From: CAYQPF01 sp964419225
Lineage (GTDB): Bacteria > Cloacimonadota > Cloacimonadia > Cloacimonadales > CAYQPF01
Reading direction: 5' to 3'
DNA: 27,938 bases
Assembly (NCBI GenBank): GCA_964419225.1
Contig: CAYQPF010000058.1
Location: forward strand, 1 to 27,938
Shown here: piece by piece, positions 13,138 through 21,942 of the stretch
How positions within the stretch are numbered: the first letter of the stretch is position 1
Layout: each line of letters opens with the position of its first letter
Notes under the pieces: generated by a model
Database searches by the model: none
What the model saw: only the letters and a program-made list of their open reading frames with translations
What the model was told of the DNA's origin: nothing
Made by a program: the position numbers and the translations under genes

Positions 13138-14985
13138 TTATTTCAGTAGCTTTAATACCTCTTTACACATTGGATAAGGTGAAAAAACATTCCTATAGTT
13201 TTGCTTTTCAACTTCACTTTTATTTACCCATAAGTTGTTTTTTTCCCAAGGATCCTTCATGAAATCAAAAACATACTCAGCTTTGGGGGTTGTGTTTGTC
13301 TGCAAGATATAATGTTCATTATTCTTTACAGAACTCAGGCCTGTCATGCAATTAGATATATCATTGTAATTACTGATCAGAATTGTTCTGTCTTTAGGCA
13401 GAATTGAGAAAACACTTCCGCCGAAGAATTCTTTTTTATAGGTTTGTACATTGCTTGCCTTGGGTTGCCAAATATCTATAAGTGAAGGTATCAGATCAAT
13501 ATTACTGATATTTGTCTGTAAATTACCCTTAAGATTAGAGATATTCAACTGACTTTGCAATTGCTTAGGGATATAAAAAAACATAGGGACTGCAATAGTC
13601 TCGAAGAAATTGCTGTCTATATGACCAATAAATCCATGTTCTTTGAAAGCTTCACCGTGATCGGAAGTAAAGATCACAATTGTTTGATCCAAAACACCAC
13701 AGGAGTCAAGAGCTGAGAATACTCTTTTTAAGAGATGATCCTGATAAAGTATTGTGTTGTCGTATTCATCAAGCCGTTCTTTACTGCCCCATTTTTGGAA
13801 TGATGCAGGGATATTGTAGGGATAATGGTTAGTATTAAAATGCAGTAATCCGGCAAAAGGTTGATTTTTAATTGAAGATATATGCCTGATAAATTCACCG
13901 GTAGAGAGTCCGTCATCAATGCCTAATTCGTTGGTAGCTTTGAGTCCGCTGTTATCCAGATTCCAGGTATAGTCGATCGCAGAACTGTTAAAATAGGAAT
14001 CAAAACCTGCCCAGTGGAATGTTTGGGAGGAGATGAAAAAAGTCTTATAATCAAATATTTTTGCATAGTCGAAGAAAAGGGGATAGCTGTGCAGGAGAGA
14101 ACTGCTTTGCACGGGGGAGATGCCTGTCAGAGCTGTGGGAATTGCTACAACTGTCGTTGTAGCGACCGAAAAGCCGTTTTGAAACTGGAAGAATTCGTTG
14201 CTATTGGATTTTTTAAATTCAGTCAGGAAAGGAGTAGTTTCTCTTTGATAGCCATAGATCTGGAGATTTTGTTTTCTCAGACTTTCGCCTAAGATAAAGA
14301 GAACATTGTACTTTTTGGGACTTTCTTTACTGGCAAAAGGTTTGAAAGATCTGGCTTGTAAACGGTTGGAATCGGGTTTATTCTGGATGCAGGAAACATA
14401 AATTTGTCTGGTGATCTGGGCCAGAGAATTTGTATCGGAAACAGCACATTGATCGAATAATTTGATGTTATTATTCAGAACAGGCAGAGATCCAAAAAAC
14501 AGAACAAATAGCAGGATTTTTAACCAGCGGGGGAAGGAGTTTAGAAAATTGGGTTTTATTGTAATTTGGCGGAACAGGAAGAAAAAAGTGCTGAAAGCTA
14601 TGCCGAAAAATAGTATAAAGAGAAAGCTGAAAGAACTTTTCAAGAGAATCCAGGCATTATAAGATTCGTTACGGATAAAATTGAAAGCATAATAATTGGG
14701 AATGATACTCATTTCAAAAAAATATCCGTAAGTAAACAGGAATAAAGTGGCGTAAATAAAGCTTATTAAAGACAGCAACCCATAATAAAGTGTCTTGTTT
14801 TTGCTGAATATTTTTTGCAGCAGCAGACAGCTGGTGGTGTATAACAAAATGGAAATGATGATACTGAAGATATAAAAGCCTAACTGTTTAGGACTAAAAC
14901 TTAGAATCACTTTATGACGGATGCTTAAATCAATAATTAACAACATCAAGGGGATAAACAACCAATGTAAAATATTTTTCTTCAC
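13138..14985 (-). CDS. Phosphoethanolamine transferase-like membrane sulfatase-fold enzyme
   Basis: I start at GTG 14983-14985, which has GGAGG four bases upstream, rather than the TTG at 15033. The protein has 615 residues. The N-terminal ~165 residues carry about five membrane helices. The periplasmic domain begins near 220 with NVLFILGESLRKQNLQIYGY (metal-binding Glu). ATTTVVAIPTALTG near 272-285 holds the Thr expected as nucleophile, HFNTNHYPY follows, and FTSDHGEAFKEHGFIGH near 440 holds metal-binding Asp and His. Such enzymes (EptA/EptB/OpgE type) move phosphoethanolamine from phosphatidylethanolamine to lipid A, core sugars or other glycans. Which acceptor is used here cannot be read from the sequence. 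It is divergent from the hydrogenase gene. Confidence 0.88.
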   Translation of the reverse strand: MKKNILHWLFIPLMLLIIDLSIRHKVILSFSPKQLGFYIFSIIISILLYTTSCLLLQKIFSKNKTLYYGLLSLISFIYATLFLFTYGYFFEMSIIPNYYAFNFIRNESYNAWILLKSSFSFLFILFFGIAFSTFFFLFRQITIKPNFLNSFPRWLKILLFVLFFGSLPVLNNNIKLFDQCAVSDTNSLAQITRQIYVSCIQNKPDSNRLQARSFKPFASKESPKKYNVLFILGESLRKQNLQIYGYQRETTPFLTEFKKSNSNEFFQFQNGFSVATTTVVAIPTALTGISPVQSSSLLHSYPLFFDYAKIFDYKTFFISSQTFHWAGFDSYFNSSAIDYTWNLDNSGLKATNELGIDDGLSTGEFIRHISSIKNQPFAGLLHFNTNHYPYNIPASFQKWGSKERLDEYDNTILYQDHLLKRVFSALDSCGVLDQTIVIFTSDHGEAFKEHGFIGHIDSNFFETIAVPMFFYIPKQLQSQLNISNLKGNLQTNISNIDLIPSLIDIWQPKASNVQTYKKEFFGGSVFSILPKDRTILISNYNDISNCMTGLSSVKNNEHYILQTNTTPKAEYVFDFMKDPWEKNNLWVNKSEVEKQNYRNVFSPYPMCKEVLKLLK

Positions 14986-15057
14986 ACTTCCTCCAAGCGG
15001 AAATCTATCCTGATAGGAGTGACTTTTTGTCAAATGGAAAAGAAATGTGGGAAAAAT

Positions 15058-15111
15058 GGACTATAGGGACTATAGGGACTAAAGGGACTTTATGGACATA
15101 ATGGACAGAAT
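15058..15111 (+). repeat. Six-unit 9-bp tandem repeat
   Basis: GGACTATAG, GGACTATAG, GGACTAAAG, GGACTTTAT, GGACATAAT, GGACAGAAT. GGAC is invariant and the other five bases drift. It lies between the divergent sulfatase-fold and hydrogenase genes. Confidence 0.85.
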
Positions 15112-15214
15112 GTTTAGAGAGGAGATCAAAGAGAATTAAAACTGTATTTTTGGATCAAGAAGAGTCGGAGTTCTACACTCCAAAATGAAAAATATGACAT
15201 ATTTTATTTTAATC

Positions 15215-15243
15215 TTGACACTTATTGAATAATCTAATTTTTG
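15215..15243 (+). promoter_or_regulatory. Candidate -35 for the hydrogenase gene
   Basis: A perfect TTGACA (15215-15220) lies 63 bases before the ATG. At standard spacing the -10 would be the poor TTTTTG (15238-15243); TAATCT is too close. The -35 seems good, the -10 uncertain. Confidence 0.3.
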
Positions 15244-15282
15244 AAAGATAGAGAAATAATCAATAAAGATTTAGGGGGTACT

Positions 15283-17064
15283 ATGCCAGCTAATGTTACA
15301 GTATGGATCGATAAGAAAGAGATTAGTGTTCCAGCCGAGACAACCATTCTCGATGCTGCGAAGATGTTGGGAATCAAGATTCCTACCTTATGTCATCATC
15401 AGGATCTCAATCCTACAGGGAATTGCGGTATCTGTGTTGTTGAAGTGGAAGGGAGTCCTGCTCCGAAAAGAGCTTGCTGCACACCTGTTTATAACGGGTT
15501 GAAAGTCACAACTAACTCCAAGAAATTAAGATCATTAAGAAAGACTATTCTTGAGCTTACTTTGTCCAATCATGATGTTAAATGTCCTACATGTGTTGCC
15601 AACGGCAAATGTGAATTACAGGATTTGACCAATAATATGGACATTGATTCCGAAGCTTTACCAACTATTTTATTAAACAAACCGTTAGATCAAACAAGTA
15701 TTTCCATTGTCAGGGATGTAAATAAGTGTATATCTTGCGGTCGTTGCGTAACGGTTTGTAATGAAATACAGACAGTATCAGCCTTAACATTTGCAAACAG
15801 AGGTTTTGACGGTCATATTGACACAGCTTTTGGCAAAGGAATGGGCAACAGTTCATGTGTTAATTGCGGTCAATGCGTAGTATATTGTCCTACAGGAGCA
15901 TTAAGAGAAAAGAGTGAAATCGAAGAAGTATGGAATGCCTTATTGGATAACAAGAGGCATGTAGTAGTTCAGGAAGCACCTGCAATAAGAGCAACTTTAG
16001 CAGAAGAATTCGGTATGGAACCTTATAAAGTGTCTGTTGGTAAAATGTATGCAGCACTTAAAGCCTTGGGATTCGATGCAATATTTGATACAAATTTCAC
16101 CGCAGATTTAACTATTATGGAAGAAGGCACAGAACTTATAAACAGAATTACAACCGGTGGTAAATTACCATTAGTTACATCCTGTTCACCAGGCTGGATT
16201 AAATTCATGGAAACATTCTTCCCAGATTTAGCTGATTATATATCAACCTGTAAATCTCCTCAGCAGATGTTTGGTGCTTTAGCCAAGACATATTATCCTG
16301 AAGTGGCTAATATTGATCCCGCAACTATTACATCAGTTTCAATCATGCCTTGTACAGCCAAGAAATTTGAAGCAAAACGTCCGGAAATGAATGATTCAGG
16401 TTATCAGGATGTTGATCATGTTCTTACAACCAGAGAATTTGTGCGTATGATCAAAGAAGCCGGAATTGATTTCAAGAATTTGGAAGAACAAAAAGCGGAT
16501 GAACTCATGGGAATGTACACAGGTGCCGCAACAATCTTTGGTGCAACCGGTGGTGTGATGGAAGCAGCAGTTCGTTCAGCATATTACCTTTTAAACAAGA
16601 AAAACCTGCCTAAGCTTGAACTTCATGCAGTTCGTGGTATGACAGGAATCAAGGAAGCAGAACTTGAAGTAACCCCTGGATTAACTGTCAAGATTGCTGT
16701 AGCTCATGGCTTGGGTAATGCCCGTAAACTGATGACCAAAGTAAGAGAGCAAATCGAAGCTACCGGGAAAAGCGAATATCACTTCATCGAGATCATGGCA
16801 TGTTCTGGTGGATGTGTTGGTGGTGGTGGACAACCTTTCGGCAGCGGTGTAGTTAAAAGAGCAGCCAGAGGTCAGGGCTTGTATGCTGAAGATACAGCAT
16901 TAAAAGTACGTTGTTCTCATGAGAACGCCGGCGTAATGAAATTATACGAAAAGTTCCTGGAAGCACCAGGTTCACATAAAGCTCATAAACTCCTGCATAC
17001 AAATTACTATAAGAGATCTGAACATTATGGTAATGTAACAGGTGAAGCAACCCATAAACACTAA
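15283..17064 (+). CDS. [FeFe] hydrogenase catalytic subunit, HydA/HndD type
   Basis: The start is ATG 15283, with AGGGGG four bases upstream; the frame extends to a TTG at 15241. The protein has 593 residues. The N-terminal 2Fe-2S domain uses Cys37, 48, 51 and 65. His97-Cys101-Cys104-Cys110 is the His-ligated 4Fe-4S site. Two ferredoxin-type clusters follow (CISCGRC at 149-155 with Cys159; CVNCGQC at 192-198 with Cys202). H-cluster motifs are TSCSPGW (299-305), MPCTAKK (355-361) and MACSGGC (~505-511) with GGGGQP. It makes or oxidises H2 in the cytoplasm. The layout is that of NAD(P)-linked, often electron-bifurcating, enzymes, but no HydB/HydC-like partner genes lie beside it, so partners must be elsewhere or absent. 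Confidence 0.95.
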   Translation: MPANVTVWIDKKEISVPAETTILDAAKMLGIKIPTLCHHQDLNPTGNCGICVVEVEGSPAPKRACCTPVYNGLKVTTNSKKLRSLRKTILELTLSNHDVKCPTCVANGKCELQDLTNNMDIDSEALPTILLNKPLDQTSISIVRDVNKCISCGRCVTVCNEIQTVSALTFANRGFDGHIDTAFGKGMGNSSCVNCGQCVVYCPTGALREKSEIEEVWNALLDNKRHVVVQEAPAIRATLAEEFGMEPYKVSVGKMYAALKALGFDAIFDTNFTADLTIMEEGTELINRITTGGKLPLVTSCSPGWIKFMETFFPDLADYISTCKSPQQMFGALAKTYYPEVANIDPATITSVSIMPCTAKKFEAKRPEMNDSGYQDVDHVLTTREFVRMIKEAGIDFKNLEEQKADELMGMYTGAATIFGATGGVMEAAVRSAYYLLNKKNLPKLELHAVRGMTGIKEAELEVTPGLTVKIAVAHGLGNARKLMTKVREQIEATGKSEYHFIEIMACSGGCVGGGGQPFGSGVVKRAARGQGLYAEDTALKVRCSHENAGVMKLYEKFLEAPGSHKAHKLLHTNYYKRSEHYGNVTGEATHKH

Positions 17065-17076
17065 ATAAAGAATATA

Positions 17077-17106
17077 TTCAGCAGGGCGTTTCAACGCTCT
17101 GCTGAA
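17077..17106 (+). terminator. Hairpin terminator after the hydrogenase gene
   Basis: TTCAGCAGGGCGT pairs with ACGCTCTGCTGAA around a four-base loop (one G-T pair), followed by ATTTAATT. It lies 13 bases after the stop. Confidence 0.75.
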
Positions 17107-17160
17107 ATTTAATTGTAACATTTCTTCTCATCTGTTGTTATATTATTGAAGGAGGTAAGA

Positions 17161-17634
17161 GTGAAAAAAATAATTGTTATTACATTAATGTCTATCATGG
17201 TGATGTCATTATTTTCACAAGTTAATACCGGGTTTAATCCTAATTTCAAAATGCCTTCTCTATTTAATCCGAACAAGATGAAGATGACACATTCCATGTC
17301 TTTTATGTCAGGAGTTTCATCCAACAAGCAGGGATTTTATCAGTCAACTTATACCAACCATATCAATATGCAGTTGAATCCGAAGTTAACGTTAAAAATG
17401 GATATGAGTTTTGTTAACTATGGGACAGCTACATACAACAAAGGACTTGATATTAAGGGGAATAAGGACAACAGAAATGCGGTAATACCGAGTTTTTCTC
17501 TGCAATATAAACCGAGTGATACGACCTCGATAACTTTTGAGTTCTCTCAATATACCGGCGGAAGCAATTATTGGGCTGATGATACCGTTAATAAAAGAAT
17601 AGACAGATTTAATAGTTTGGGTCATTGGAAGTAA
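17161..17634 (+). CDS. Exported hypothetical protein, 157 aa
   Basis: I start at GTG 17161 because GGAGG lies five bases upstream; a longer ATG start at 17146 has no ribosome site. Residues 1-20 (VKKIIVITLMSIMVMSLFSQ) form a signal peptide. The mature part is rich in Met, Asn, Ser and Thr, with alternating hydrophobic strands (LTLKMDMSFVNYG, SFSLQYKPSDTTSITFEFSQ), as in outer-membrane beta-barrel or surface proteins. No family recognised. The last 10 bases overlap the prepilin peptidase frame, so translational coupling is likely. Confidence 0.75.
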   Translation: MKKIIVITLMSIMVMSLFSQVNTGFNPNFKMPSLFNPNKMKMTHSMSFMSGVSSNKQGFYQSTYTNHINMQLNPKLTLKMDMSFVNYGTATYNKGLDIKGNKDNRNAVIPSFSLQYKPSDTTSITFEFSQYTGGSNYWADDTVNKRIDRFNSLGHWK

Positions 17635-18392
17635 TAGTAATTTTCTTTTTACTGATCCTGGGTGCGAGTCTGGGAAGTTTTTTTAATGTATGTATAAGCC
17701 GACTTCCCCGGAAGCAATCCATCGCATTTCCGTCATCACATTGTCCAAAATGTAAGACCAAGATCAAATGGTATCATAATATTCCTATATTTAGTTATCT
17801 GTTATTAGGCGGTAAATGTAAGTATTGCGGGAGTAAGATCCACTGGCATTATTTACTGATCGAGATAATCACACCTCTATTGTTTATTGGCTTGTTCATT
17901 TTAAATCAATATCAGCTGGATTTCTTTTTCTTAAAATATTCTGTATATCTTTCCTTTATCATCGTTATATTTTTTATAGATTTATTTCATAAAGTTATCC
18001 TTGATAAGATGTCATTGCCTTTAATTGCCTTAGGATTGTTAGCTAATATTTCACCAGCTAATGATATTTCTCTGGTGAATTCACTATTAGGTTCAGGCTT
18101 TGGTTTTAGTTTATTTTATTTGATCGCTTATATTTATTACAAGAGGAACAATGCGATAGGACTGGGCGGGGGAGATATTAAGTTTATTGCAGCAATCGGA
18201 GCCTTCATGGGCTTTTCCGGAGTTCTTTTTATCATATTATTTTCATCGATAATTGCTTTGTTAGTTATATTACCTTTCAAGAAAATCAGGAAGCAGGAAT
18301 TTCCTTTTGGACCATTTTTAATATTGGGTTCTCTCTTATATTTATATATCGGGCATTTCGTTATCGCCTGGTATTTGAACTTTTTTTTATAA
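17625..18392 (+). CDS. pilD: Prepilin peptidase (type IV leader peptidase, A24 family)
   Basis: 255 residues, an integral membrane enzyme that cleaves and N-methylates type IV prepilins and pseudopilins. GSFFNVCISRLPR near the N-terminus is typical. Cys40/43 and Cys65/68 form the zinc-binding pairs of the methylase domain. The two aspartates of the peptidase are in FIDLFHK (Asp119) and GLGGGDIKFIAAIGAF (Asp184). About seven to eight membrane helices. The only plausible start is TTG 17625, inside the end of the upstream gene. The rRNA methyltransferase gene starts 3 bases after the stop, so they are probably co-transcribed. No pilin genes are in the window. Confidence 0.93.
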   Translation: MEVIVIFFLLILGASLGSFFNVCISRLPRKQSIAFPSSHCPKCKTKIKWYHNIPIFSYLLLGGKCKYCGSKIHWHYLLIEIITPLLFIGLFILNQYQLDFFFLKYSVYLSFIIVIFFIDLFHKVILDKMSLPLIALGLLANISPANDISLVNSLLGSGFGFSLFYLIAYIYYKRNNAIGLGGGDIKFIAAIGAFMGFSGVLFIILFSSIIALLVILPFKKIRKQEFPFGPFLILGSLLYLYIGHFVIAWYLNFFL

Positions 18393-18395
18393 ACT

Positions 18396-19505
18396 ATGAA
18401 ACCATTAAATTTATTCGCAGTAGTACAACCCGGGCTGGAAAAGTTAGCTGAGGCTGATTGTCTGGAAGCGGGAATCAAGACATTTACCACTGAAAAAGGT
18501 GGGATTTCTTTTGTCGGTCATCACTCAAATATCTACAGACTGAACAATGTTGCCAATGTAATCAGCAGGATTTTGATCAATTTCCCTTATTTTTATGCAG
18601 ATACTATACCTGAGTTCGATAAGAAATTCAGAGCTTTGCCTTTACAGGAATATTTAGGAAAACAGAACATCTGTTTCCGGGTAAATTCTTATCAGTCGAA
18701 GCTTTATCATGAAACCTCTCTGAAAGAACGGATAGTTTTTTTATTGGAGGATATCAGCGGACGTAAAGTAGTGGAAAGCGGGGTAGATGAAGATCAGACA
18801 CAGCTTATTATTGTAACTTTGCATTCAAATAAGGTAAAAGTATCAGTTGATACAACAGGCTCACATCTGCACAAGAGAGGTTATGCGGCATGGAGGAACA
18901 GTGCACCCCTGCGGGAAACCATCGCAGCCGCAATGCTCATCTCTTCCAATTGGAGAGAGAAATACTGTCTTTATGATCCTTTCTGCGGGTCTGGAACAAT
19001 CCTGACAGAAGCGATACGCATCAAAAGAAAGTATCCGCTGCACATGTTTCGCAAGTTTTCTTTCCAATATTGGCCGTCTTTTCAAGAGAAAATCTATGAT
19101 AAAATCAAAGAAGAGTTGAATGGTAAAATCGATGAGAACGTTGAAATGAAGATCATGGGAACAGATATTTCTGCAAGATGTATAGAAATCAGTCAGAGAA
19201 ATCTGGATAAGAGTTTTAAGAATATTAATCTAACTTTGTTCCAGCAGGACTTTCTCAGAAGTAATGAAATGAAATTACCTGATAATTCAATTATCGTAAC
19301 AAATCCACCTTATGGAATAAGAATCAACAATGATGATTTTTCTCAGATCTACAGGAAAATAGCACAGAGTTATTATGGAGTAAATAAGGCGGTTATTTTG
19401 CCATACGAGAATTTGAAATATTTCGATAAAGTAATATATAAGGATGATTTTGTCATCAGTCAGGCAGAAATAAATTTGCACTGCATTCAGATTAGGGAGA
19501 ATTAA
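18396..19505 (+). CDS. rlmL: THUMP-domain class I SAM-dependent 23S rRNA (guanine-N2) methyltransferase, RlmL-like
   Basis: 369 residues. The N-terminal ~155 residues include a THUMP RNA-binding domain. The linker has the typical TTGSHLHKRGYAAWRNSAPL (~152-171). The methyltransferase part has the SAM motif DPFCGSGT (~194) and catalytic NPPYG (~302). This fits the N-terminal half of RlmKL or stand-alone RlmL/YpsC proteins, which methylate G2445 of 23S rRNA; the exact target is inferred from the family. The stop and the next start share one base (TAATG). Confidence 0.88.
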   Translation: MKPLNLFAVVQPGLEKLAEADCLEAGIKTFTTEKGGISFVGHHSNIYRLNNVANVISRILINFPYFYADTIPEFDKKFRALPLQEYLGKQNICFRVNSYQSKLYHETSLKERIVFLLEDISGRKVVESGVDEDQTQLIIVTLHSNKVKVSVDTTGSHLHKRGYAAWRNSAPLRETIAAAMLISSNWREKYCLYDPFCGSGTILTEAIRIKRKYPLHMFRKFSFQYWPSFQEKIYDKIKEELNGKIDENVEMKIMGTDISARCIEISQRNLDKSFKNINLTLFQQDFLRSNEMKLPDNSIIVTNPPYGIRINNDDFSQIYRKIAQSYYGVNKAVILPYENLKYFDKVIYKDDFVISQAEINLHCIQIREN

Positions 19506-20278
19506 TGAAAGCAGAATTTATATTTGATTATCAGGAACCAATAATTTGTACAGCAATACATAACGGACATCAGCTTCGGGAAGAAGTTCAGGAGAATCTG
19601 GGAATCAGTGAAGCAGATCAACTTCGAGAGGAAGATCCTTATACAGAATTTTTTACAGAGATAGTGAATAACAGGATAGTAGTTCAGACCAGTCGATTTG
19701 AAGTGGATTTAAACAGGAGTCCTGATATGGCTGTGTATATCAAGCCAGAGGATGCGTGGGGTTTACCGGTTCGTAAAACTGAACCTTTGGAAGAAGTGGT
19801 AAAACGTAGTATGCAGGGGTATCAGGATTTCTATCAGGAATTGAAACTGCATATTGAGCAGATGCTAAAGCAGCACAGTAAGATTTTTATTTATGATCTT
19901 CATTCTTATAACCATCACAGATTGGGGCCAGATCAGCCTTTTGATGATCCTGAGAAGAATCCGGAAATAATTCTGGGAACCAATAATATGCCATCAGAAT
20001 GGTTTCCTTTGGTGGAAGAAGTTCGCGAGTTGATTTCATTAAATGAATTTAAGGGAAGAAAAATTGATTGCCGGGTGAATGTAAAGTTCACTGGGGGATA
20101 TTTTTCCAGATGGCTGCATCATTTTTATCCGGAACAAGTATGCTGTATAGCACTTGAATTCAAAAAGATCTTCATGGATGAATGGAGCGGAATAAGAAAT
20201 GAGTCTGAAATAGAAACCCTTAGAGAAATATTGAAATCAACGTTACCTCTTATAGGCAAACGGTTTGAACAAGCGTAA
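19505..20278 (+). CDS. N-formylglutamate amidohydrolase family protein
   Basis: 257 residues. CTAIHNGHQLREE near the start and IYDLHSYNHHR (~residues 135-145) contain the His and Asp residues typical of the N-formylglutamate amidohydrolase family, zinc-type hydrolases releasing formate from N-formylglutamate in histidine breakdown. VNVKFTGGYFSRWLHHFYPE (~197-216) and CCIALEFKKIFMDEW (~218-232) match the C-terminal part of the family. No other histidine-degradation gene is near, so the substrate may differ. Coupled to the methyltransferase by a TAATG overlap. Confidence 0.82.
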   Translation: MKAEFIFDYQEPIICTAIHNGHQLREEVQENLGISEADQLREEDPYTEFFTEIVNNRIVVQTSRFEVDLNRSPDMAVYIKPEDAWGLPVRKTEPLEEVVKRSMQGYQDFYQELKLHIEQMLKQHSKIFIYDLHSYNHHRLGPDQPFDDPEKNPEIILGTNNMPSEWFPLVEEVRELISLNEFKGRKIDCRVNVKFTGGYFSRWLHHFYPEQVCCIALEFKKIFMDEWSGIRNESEIETLREILKSTLPLIGKRFEQA

Positions 20279-20355
20279 AGTAATCAACTTCAATAAATAA
20301 GTAACATATCGTACAAAATACAGCATTAAATCTCAAGTTAGAGAAAAGAAAAAGG

Positions 20356-20361
20356 TTGACA
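20356..20361 (+). promoter_or_regulatory. Candidate -35 for the 20412-25479 gene run
   Basis: A perfect TTGACA 51 bases before the acylphosphatase ATG. The sequence 16-22 bases downstream (TTTCTT, TTTAAC) gives only weak -10 matches. It is the only promoter-like site in the gap between the amidohydrolase and acylphosphatase genes. Confidence 0.3.
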
Positions 20362-20411
20362 GTTTCTAAAAAAAATCCTTTCTTTAACTAGGAGAAATAT
20401 TGAGGAAGAAT

Positions 20412-20684
20412 ATGAAGAGCTATGAAATTTATGTGAAGGGCAGAGTGCAGGGTGTCGGATACCGATACTACATAGCTAAGCACGCCCGTATGCTCCTGAT
20501 AAAAGGGAATGTACGGAATATAGAAAACGGAGATGTTAAAATAATAGCTGTCTGTGAAGAAGATAAGTTTAATGAGTTTTTGCATTTTGTCCGCAAAGGG
20601 CCGACAATGTCCTGGATTTATGATGTAAAAATTACGGAATATTCTCAAATACTTGAATTTGGAGGATTTAGTATTGAACATTAA
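20412..20684 (+). CDS. acyP: Acylphosphatase
   Basis: 90 residues, the usual family size, starting MKSYEIYVKGRVQGVGYRYY. The active-site Arg (GVGYRYY) and Asn (GNVRNIENGD) are both present. It hydrolyses acyl-phosphates in the cytosol. Two starts are possible: ATG 20412 (AGGAAG upstream; fits the family N-terminus) and TTG 20400 (AGGAG upstream). It contains the GGAGG ribosome site for the next gene and overlaps it by 11 bases. Confidence 0.9.
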   Translation: MKSYEIYVKGRVQGVGYRYYIAKHARMLLIKGNVRNIENGDVKIIAVCEEDKFNEFLHFVRKGPTMSWIYDVKITEYSQILEFGGFSIEH

Positions 20685-21930
20685 TAGAATAGTTGTTTTA
20701 ATCCTTTTAGCATTTTTACTCATACCAATACAAATGCAGGCTAAAAAGAAGAAAACAAAAGCAAAAAAGGAAACATCTGTTCAATGTCATATTGTCAAGA
20801 AAGATGACAATTTGTACAGTTTGAGCAAGAAATATAAAATATCTGTAGATGACTTAAAGAAGTACAATAATCTCAAAAACAATAATTTATTTCCTGGAAT
20901 GAAGTTATATTTTACACCTGCAGAAGACAAGAAGGATGAGAAGATAGCACAGAAATCTATTCCTTCCAGCAAATACTATATAGTCAAAAAGGGAGATAAT
21001 CTTTATCAGTTGGCACGAACTTTTGATGTAGAAGTAGTTGATTTGATGGAATTTAACAATTTAAAGTCAATTGATTTACAAATTGGTGACAAGTTATGGT
21101 TGGAAGCACCGAAAGAGACAACAGAATATGCTTCTGGAAATAAGATACCCCAAGCCACAGACGAAGAAGTTACGGGTATAATTGTTCTGAATGAGAAACC
21201 GGTTATAAGTTCTACAGATAAGAATTATAAAGCTAAGGATGATAAAGGTGCTAAGATTGAACAGGCAACATCTGAACCTGAAGTACCTGAAACCAAAGAA
21301 AATAAATATCATGTAGTACAAAAGGGTGAAAATTTATTCAGAATATCCAAGTTGTACAAAATTACGATAGAACAATTAAAAAGTTTAAATAAACTTGCAT
21401 CGAGCAATTTAAAAGCCGGGCAGAGAATCCTTATTGGGGAATTTTCTTCAATTCATAAACCAGAGGCGGAATTAGTGCCAGACAAGATAGAACCTTCGTA
21501 TATTCCTCAGTTAGAACTATATATGCCTTGTAAAGGTAAGATTTTATCCAGATTCGGAGCGAGAAGAAGCCATCGTCTGCACAAAGGTATTGATGTTGGA
21601 GCACCTTCCGGAGAACCGATCTATGCCACACTAACAGGTAAAGTTGTTTATTCCGGTTATCAACGCGGGTACGGAAATGTGATTATTCTGGAACATCAGG
21701 ATTTTATCATGACCGTATATGGACATAATGAGACAAATCTAGTCAGACTTGGAGATGAAGTTACAAAAGGGCAACCGATCGCTACAGTAGGGGCAACGGG
21801 AAATGCCACCTGTTCACATCTCCATTTCGAATATAGAGTTAAGGGTAGAGCAATAGATCCTCTTAAAGTATTGCCTGACACAGAGAAGAATTTGACTCCT
21901 GGAGAAAGTGATTTTGAAACACAAGATTAA
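20674..21930 (+). CDS. LysM-repeat M23 (LytM) murein endopeptidase, NlpD-like
   Basis: I start at TTG 20674, eight bases after GGAGG, giving 418 residues and a signal peptide (RIVVLILLAFLLIPIQMQA). Three LysM modules follow (about 35-80, 100-145 and 210-255), beginning CHIVKKDDNLYSLSKKY, YYIVKKGDNLYQLARTF and YHVVQKGENLFRISKLY, separated by charged linkers. The C-terminal M23 domain (~285-400) keeps the zinc ligands: HKGIDVGAP, the YGH motif and SHLHFE. With the ligands intact it should be an active peptidoglycan endopeptidase, unlike the degenerate E. coli NlpD/EnvC that only activate amidases. Confidence 0.92.
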   Translation: MNINRIVVLILLAFLLIPIQMQAKKKKTKAKKETSVQCHIVKKDDNLYSLSKKYKISVDDLKKYNNLKNNNLFPGMKLYFTPAEDKKDEKIAQKSIPSSKYYIVKKGDNLYQLARTFDVEVVDLMEFNNLKSIDLQIGDKLWLEAPKETTEYASGNKIPQATDEEVTGIIVLNEKPVISSTDKNYKAKDDKGAKIEQATSEPEVPETKENKYHVVQKGENLFRISKLYKITIEQLKSLNKLASSNLKAGQRILIGEFSSIHKPEAELVPDKIEPSYIPQLELYMPCKGKILSRFGARRSHRLHKGIDVGAPSGEPIYATLTGKVVYSGYQRGYGNVIILEHQDFIMTVYGHNETNLVRLGDEVTKGQPIATVGATGNATCSHLHFEYRVKGRAIDPLKVLPDTEKNLTPGESDFETQD

Positions 21931-21942
21931 GGAAGGATAAAC

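Noticed and set aside
13138..15033. TTG 15033 as start of the phosphoethanolamine-transferase-like gene.
   Set aside because: GTG 14985 has a perfect GGAGG four bases upstream and starts directly before the first membrane helix.
15241..15282. TTG 15241 as start of the hydrogenase gene.
   Set aside because: ATG 15283 has AGGGGG upstream and begins exactly at the usual N-terminus of the 2Fe-2S domain.
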